DNA of 64,000 nt from Betaproteobacteria bacterium (GTDB taxonomy: Bacteria > Pseudomonadota > Gammaproteobacteria > Burkholderiales > Rhodocyclaceae). The DNA lies in NCBI GenBank assembly GCA_019136545.1, contig JAGVUA010000132.1:1-64000 (forward strand). The letters are read 5' to 3'. This document shows, piece by piece, positions 60,469-64,000 of this stretch. Numbering within the stretch: the stretch's first letter is position 1; each line of letters starts with the position of its first letter. The notes beneath the pieces are model-generated. The model made no database searches and was not told where the DNA came from. It saw only the letters and a program-made list of their open reading frames with translations. The position numbers and the translations under genes were made by a program.

Positions 60469-61053
60469 ATGGAACATACCCTGCCCCCGCTGCCCTATGC
60501 GATGGATGCGCTGGTACCGCACATGTCGAAGGAAACCTTTGAATACCATTACGCCAAGCACCACCAAGCCTACGTCACCAATCTGAACAACCTGATCAAG
60601 GGCACCGATTTCGAAAACAAGTCGCTCGAGGACATCGTCAAGACCGCATCGGCCGGCGGCATCTACAACAACGCCGCGCAGGTCTGGAACCACACCTTCT
60701 TCTGGAACGGCATGAAAGTCAGCGGTGGCGGCGCGCCGACCGGCGCCCTGGCGGACGCCATCAACAAGAAGTGGGGCTCGCTCGATGAGTTCAAAAAGGC
60801 GTTCCAGGCCTCGGCCGTCGGCAATTTCGGCTCCGGCTGGACATGGCTGGTGAAGAAGGCCGACGGTTCCGTCGACATCGTGAACATGGGCGCGGCCGGC
60901 ACGCCGCTGACCACTGGCGACAAACCGCTGCTCTGCGTCGACGTCTGGGAGCATGCCTATTACATCGACTATCGCAACCTGCGTCCCAAGTTCGTCGAGA
61001 CCTTCCTGAACAACTTGGTCAATTGGGGCTTTGCCGAAAAGAACTTCGGCTGA
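60469..61053 (+). CDS. sodB: superoxide dismutase [Fe]
   Basis: Dismutates superoxide in the cytoplasm. The 194-residue product has the four metal ligands His27, His75, Asp158 and His162, and Gln71 in [13 protein letters not shown], the position that marks the iron rather than manganese type. The ATG at 60469 follows CAGGAGAGACGCC. It has its own promoter inside xseA and its own terminator. An AAAGTCAG word lies at 60715-60722. Confidence 0.98.
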   Translation: MEHTLPPLPYAMDALVPHMSKETFEYHYAKHHQAYVTNLNNLIKGTDFENKSLEDIVKTASAGGIYNNAAQVWNHTFFWNGMKVSGGGAPTGALADAINKKWGSLDEFKKAFQASAVGNFGSGWTWLVKKADGSVDIVNMGAAGTPLTTGDKPLLCVDVWEHAYYIDYRNLRPKFVETFLNNLVNWGFAEKNFG

Positions 61054-61115
61054 ATAACCGCGGCCGAGGCCCGCATCGCCAGCGACCCTTCGCGAGGCGA
61101 ACGCCATCTGAAAGA

Positions 61116-61143
61116 ACGGGGGCCAATGGCTCCCGTTTTTTTT
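61116..61143 (+). terminator. intrinsic terminator of sodB
   Basis: A nine-pair stem ACGGGGGCC / GGCTCCCGT (one G-T pair) with loop AAT is followed by a run of eight T. It starts 63 bases after the sodB stop. Confidence 0.88.
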
Positions 61144-61243
61144 GAGTGCCCATTTCACCGGCCATGCACCACTGCATCTCCGAATCCGGCCTGCGGCAAA
61201 CTGTCGCGGATCGCGCTTGCGCCTTGCGGTATCCTGCATACCC

Positions 61244-61750
61244 GTGATCCCCGCCCGTTCCCTGTTCGTCGATATCGCCATCCTGCTGGCGCTGGCCGCC
61301 ATCGCGGCCATCGGCTATCTGTATTCCCCTTTGCTGCTGCCGAAAAGCGATATCTCGGTCCGGCCGGACCCCGCTTGCGACTTGAATCGCGAGGCGTGCC
61401 GGGCCAGGCTTCCCGATGGCGGCGAGGTCGAGCTGAGCTTGTCGCCGCATCCGATTCCGGTCGCCCGGCCGATCAAAATCCAGGTGCAGGTCAGCGGGCC
61501 GACCGCGGCGACCGTCGACCGCATGGAAGTGGATTTTGCCGGCACCACCATGAACATGGGCTACAACCGCGCCACCTTGTCACCCTTGGGCAACGGGCGC
61601 TTCACTGGCGAAACCTCCATTCCGCTGTGCATCACCGGCCACATGACCTGGCAAGGCACCTTGATCGCGACCACCGATCGGCAGCACATCACCGTTCCGT
61701 TCGAGTTCGAGGCACCGATCGCCGAGGACTCGGGCAGCACCGCCCGCTGA
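61244..61750 (+). CDS. membrane-anchored FixH/YtkA-like protein, possible copper-site assembly role
   Basis: A 168-residue protein with an N-terminal membrane helix (about 6-28) and an exported immunoglobulin-like domain. The core (MEVDFAGTTMNMGYNRATL, then GNGRFTGETSIPLCITGHMTW) follows the FixH/YtkA pattern, with Met, Cys and His residues that could bind Cu(I). The start is placed at GTG 61244 because the open frame upstream crosses the sodB terminator; no good ribosome site is seen. It is 43 bases before a PCuAC copper chaperone, which supports a role in cytochrome oxidase copper delivery. Family placement is tentative. Confidence 0.6.
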   Translation: MIPARSLFVDIAILLALAAIAAIGYLYSPLLLPKSDISVRPDPACDLNREACRARLPDGGEVELSLSPHPIPVARPIKIQVQVSGPTAATVDRMEVDFAGTTMNMGYNRATLSPLGNGRFTGETSIPLCITGHMTWQGTLIATTDRQHITVPFEFEAPIAEDSGSTAR

Positions 61751-61793
61751 CGCACGCTTCACGATTCCACCACGCAACCCAGAAAGGCCCATC

Positions 61794-62276
61794 ATGAGAC
61801 ATTTTGTTCCCGCCGCCCTTGCCCTGGCCATGGCCACGCTGTCGATCCCTGCGGTCGCCGCCGGCACGGCCGACAACATCACCGTGGTCGATCCTTATGT
61901 GCGCATGGCGCCGCCGGGCGCCATGGCCACCGCCGCCTTCATGGTGCTGAAGAACAGCGGCGGCAAGGACGCCAAGCTGGTCAAGGCCGAAAGCGGCGCC
62001 GCCAAGGTCACTGAACTGCACACCCATCTCAACGAAGGCGGCGTGATGAAGATGCGCCAGGTGCCGGCCATCGACATCAAGGCCAAGGGCGAGGCGGCGC
62101 TGCACCCTGGCGGCCTGCACGTGATGATGATCGACCTCAAGGCGCCCTTGAAGGAAGGCGACAAGGTCGCGATCACCCTCGGCTTCGAAGACGGTTCGAG
62201 CAAGCAAATCGAGGCGCCGGTGATGAAGCCGATGCCTGCGGCCGCGCCGATGGATCATTCGGGACATAAACACTAA
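61794..62276 (+). CDS. periplasmic copper chaperone, PCuAC family
   Basis: A 160-residue exported protein with a signal peptide (about 1-23, ending PAVAAG). It carries the full PCuAC copper motif with exact spacing, His76-X10-Met87-X21-His109-X-Met111, and a Met/His-rich tail (MDHSGHKH) that may hold a second copper. Such proteins hand Cu(I) to the CuA site of cytochrome oxidase together with Sco. It follows the FixH-like gene in the same direction. Confidence 0.93.
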   Translation: MRHFVPAALALAMATLSIPAVAAGTADNITVVDPYVRMAPPGAMATAAFMVLKNSGGKDAKLVKAESGAAKVTELHTHLNEGGVMKMRQVPAIDIKAKGEAALHPGGLHVMMIDLKAPLKEGDKVAITLGFEDGSSKQIEAPVMKPMPAAAPMDHSGHKH

Positions 62277-62352
62277 GGCACTGAAGCGCTGGGCCCCCGC
62301 GCCGGGGCCGCCGCCAAACGGCGCGGTCCCAGGCAACCCAGCAACCCGCGGA

Positions 62353-62883
62353 TCAGGCCTTGACGGGTCGTTTGGCCAGCTTGCGCTGAAGCGTGCGCCG
62401 GTGCATTTTCAGCGCCCGCGCGGTGGCCGAGATATTGCCGTCGTTCTCGTGCAGGATGCGCTGGATATGCTCCCATTCCAGCCGATCCACCGACAGCGGC
62501 ACCGCCACCGGCGAAGCTTCGCGCACGCCGTCGTCCTGCTCTTCGAACGCGGCGAGAATGGCCGCCACCTCGACGGGCTTGGCCAGATACTGGACGGCAC
62601 CGAGCTTGATCGCATCCACCGCCGTGGCGATGCTGGCATAGCCGGTCAATACGACGATGCGACAGGTGGGGACGATCTCCAGCAACGGTTGAATCAGCGA
62701 CAGGCCCGAACTGCCCCCCAGGTTGAGATCGAGCACGATGCCGTCCGGCATCTGCTCGCGCGCCGTGGCCAGCGCCTGGGCTGGCTCGGTGGCTCCTTCG
62801 ACGACATGGCCGCGGCGTTTCAGCGCCCGCTTCAGCACGCCGTTGAAGGTTTCGTCGTCGTCGATGATGAGTATCTTGTCCAT
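62353..62883 (-). CDS. regA: redox response regulator RegA/PrrA/ActR
   Basis: Response regulator of 176 residues. The receiver domain (1-115) has the acidic pocket IIDDDE, phosphoacceptor Asp52 and Lys102. A short linker leads to a Fis-type helix-turn-helix (about 132-172, HENDGNISATARALKMHRRTLQRKL), as in RegA/PrrA. It should control respiratory and redox genes in response to the partner kinase RegB, which lies 18 bases upstream in the same direction. The gap to the copper chaperone (62277-62352) holds G+C-rich repeats without a T-run. Confidence 0.95.
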   Translation of the reverse strand: MDKILIIDDDETFNGVLKRALKRRGHVVEGATEPAQALATAREQMPDGIVLDLNLGGSSGLSLIQPLLEIVPTCRIVVLTGYASIATAVDAIKLGAVQYLAKPVEVAAILAAFEEQDDGVREASPVAVPLSVDRLEWEHIQRILHENDGNISATARALKMHRRTLQRKLAKRPVKA

Positions 62884-62901
62884 GGCTCTTCTCGCGCCGC
62901 G

Positions 62902-64000
62902 TCAGGCTTGCTGCTTTTTCAAGGGCAGGACGACGCGCGCGACGCCGCCGTCGTCGTTTTCCAGGGTCAGCCGCCCGCCCAAGCGCGCCACGGCGGCGTG
63001 GGCCAAAAACAGGCCGATGCCCGTGCCGCCGGCATGCACGGGGAACGGCGCGCGACCCGCCTGCTCCAGCACCGGCGGCGGGAAGCCCCAACCGTTGTCG
63101 CGCACCTCGATCGCCACTTCGTCACCGGTCCGGCGCCCAGCGACCGACACCTGGGAGCCGGCGTCGGCGGCATTGTTGAACAGATTCAGGAGGCCTTGCT
63201 CCAGCGTGGTGTCCACCGCGAAAGTCAGTCCCGGCGGCACGCCGCTCAAATCGAGCGTCGCCACCGCGCGCGGCCGCAACTCGCGCCAACGCCCGAACAC
63301 ATCTTCCAGCCAGCGATCCGCCTGGACGGCGCGTATGCTGTCGAGGCGCTCGGCGCCGGCGCGCTCGGCCAGGCCGCTGATGATGCGCTTGCACGCGGCC
63401 ACTTGCTTGCGCAGTACGCCGATGTCGGCGCGCGTCGCCTGGTCGAGTTCGCCGTCGCTTTCCAGTTCCTCGGTAAGGATGGCCATGGTCGCCAACGGCG
63501 TGGACAATTCATGGGCCGCGCCGGCCGCCAGTGCGCCGAGCGCGACCACCCGTTCGTCGCGCAGGGCTTTTTCGCGGATCGCCGCCAGCTCGGCGTCGCG
63601 CCGGCGAATCGACGCCGTCATGCGCACTACCAGCCAGGCCAGCATGGTGGTCGACAGGACGAAGGTCACCCACATGCCCGTCAGATGCAAACGCGCCGCG
63701 CGCGTCGCGTCGGCGATGGGCAGCGGCAGGTAGAATACATTCAGCAGCGAGTAGGCGACGACCGCCAGACCGGCGACGACCGCCACCCAGCGTCCCGGCA
63801 GGACCAGGGCGGCGACGGCCACCGGCGGCAGCAGCAGCGAGATCAAGGGATTCGCCGCGCCGCCGCTGAAGAACATCAGCACCGCGAGCGCCACGACATC
63901 GATGACCAGTTGCACCAGCACATCGGCATCCCGCGCCGGCCATCGGGCCAGCCGACGGGCCGCCAGCAGGTTCGCCGCCGCCTGCAAGGCCACCACCAGC
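62902..64000 (-). CDS. regB: redox sensor histidine kinase RegB/PrrB (partial, 5' end outside window)
   Basis: Membrane kinase partner of RegA. The visible part holds the last membrane helices, the quinone-site motif GGAANPL (usual GGxxNPF), the H-box AAGAAHELSTPLATMA, a Cys in QVAACKRIISGL at the position of the redox-active RegB cysteine, and N, G1 and G2 ATP-binding boxes (NLFNNAADAG, DNGWGF, GGTGIGLFLAHA). The frame is open to the window edge, and an internal Met is not the true start: the first membrane segments are beyond base 64000. Confidence 0.95.
   Translation of the reverse strand, partial: LVVALQAAANLLAARRLARWPARDADVLVQLVIDVVALAVLMFFSGGAANPLISLLLPPVAVAALVLPGRWVAVVAGLAVVAYSLLNVFYLPLPIADATRAARLHLTGMWVTFVLSTTMLAWLVVRMTASIRRRDAELAAIREKALRDERVVALGALAAGAAHELSTPLATMAILTEELESDGELDQATRADIGVLRKQVAACKRIISGLAERAGAERLDSIRAVQADRWLEDVFGRWRELRPRAVATLDLSGVPPGLTFAVDTTLEQGLLNLFNNAADAGSQVSVAGRRTGDEVAIEVRDNGWGFPPPVLEQAGRAPFPVHAGGTGIGLFLAHAAVARLGGRLTLENDDGGVARVVLPLKKQQA

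Overview
The window is a dense, ordinary-looking stretch of chromosome from a high-G+C (about two-thirds G+C by eye) Gram-negative bacterium, almost certainly a betaproteobacterium and probably of the Rhodocyclales or a neighbouring order. The evidence is the gene order (leuB-asd-fimV-truA-trpF-trpB-trpA-accD-folC-dedD-cvpA-purF-metZ; exbB-exbD-lpxK-ycaR-kdsB; yajQ/DUF2788/argG/argF/argD/rpsT), lipid A and Kdo genes, a FimV pilus-hub protein, a RegB/RegA redox two-component pair, and a membrane H+-pyrophosphatase next to a PPi-dependent phosphofructokinase. No phage, transposon, CRISPR array, tRNA or rRNA gene was seen, and gaps between genes are all under 300 bases.

Layout. 0-7.2 kb: dnaK-dnaJ behind a heat-shock-type -10 element, a small envelope glycine-zipper protein, cysS (minus), then ppiA-ppiB-lpxH. 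7.2-10.8 kb (minus): rhlE, an RlmN-like radical-SAM methylase and an atypical NRAMP transporter, tightly coupled. 11-27.5 kb (minus): the long biosynthetic array for Leu, Asp-family amino acids, Trp, fatty acid, folate, purine and Met, with FimV and a CbiQ-like membrane protein inside it. 27.5-30.95 kb: ydcH, a CBS protein and a 7Fe-type ferredoxin (minus), diverging from trxA, rho and rpmE (plus). 31-36.3 kb: a GT39-like membrane glycosyltransferase, orn, a Ste24-type peptidase, rsgA and an orphan Cache sensor. 36.4-46.1 kb (minus): thiolase, CobD-like protein, Nudix, retropepsin-like protease, SDR, yajQ, a broken ppnP, DUF2788, argG, argF, argD, a small unknown gene and rpsT. 46.1-48.4 kb: a 16-bp tandem repeat, murJ and an RlpA-like protein. 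48.4-55.6 kb (minus): adk-pfp and hppA, then kdsB, a Trm112-like protein, lpxK, exbD and exbB. 55.7-64 kb: a J-domain protein convergent with a Sel1-repeat protein, xseA, sodB, a FixH-like membrane protein with a PCuAC copper chaperone, and regA/regB running off the end.

Functional threads. Envelope building: lpxH, lpxK, kdsB, murJ, dedD, rlpA-like and fimV. Pyrophosphate economy: adk, pfp and hppA together suggest PPi-linked glycolysis and energy conservation. Respiratory redox: regB/regA beside Cu-handling proteins and Fe-SOD. Proteostasis: dnaKJ, two cyclophilins and a separate J-domain protein.

The least explained signals are an over-represented 8-bp word, AAAGTCAG (15 copies on the two strands together, several at gene ends), an intrinsic terminator placed 13 bases before the argD start codon, a 16-bp repeat that supplies the rpsT -35 box, and a 5'-deleted ppnP lying in frame immediately behind the DUF2788 stop codon. 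I found no multi-gene system that I could call wholly new.
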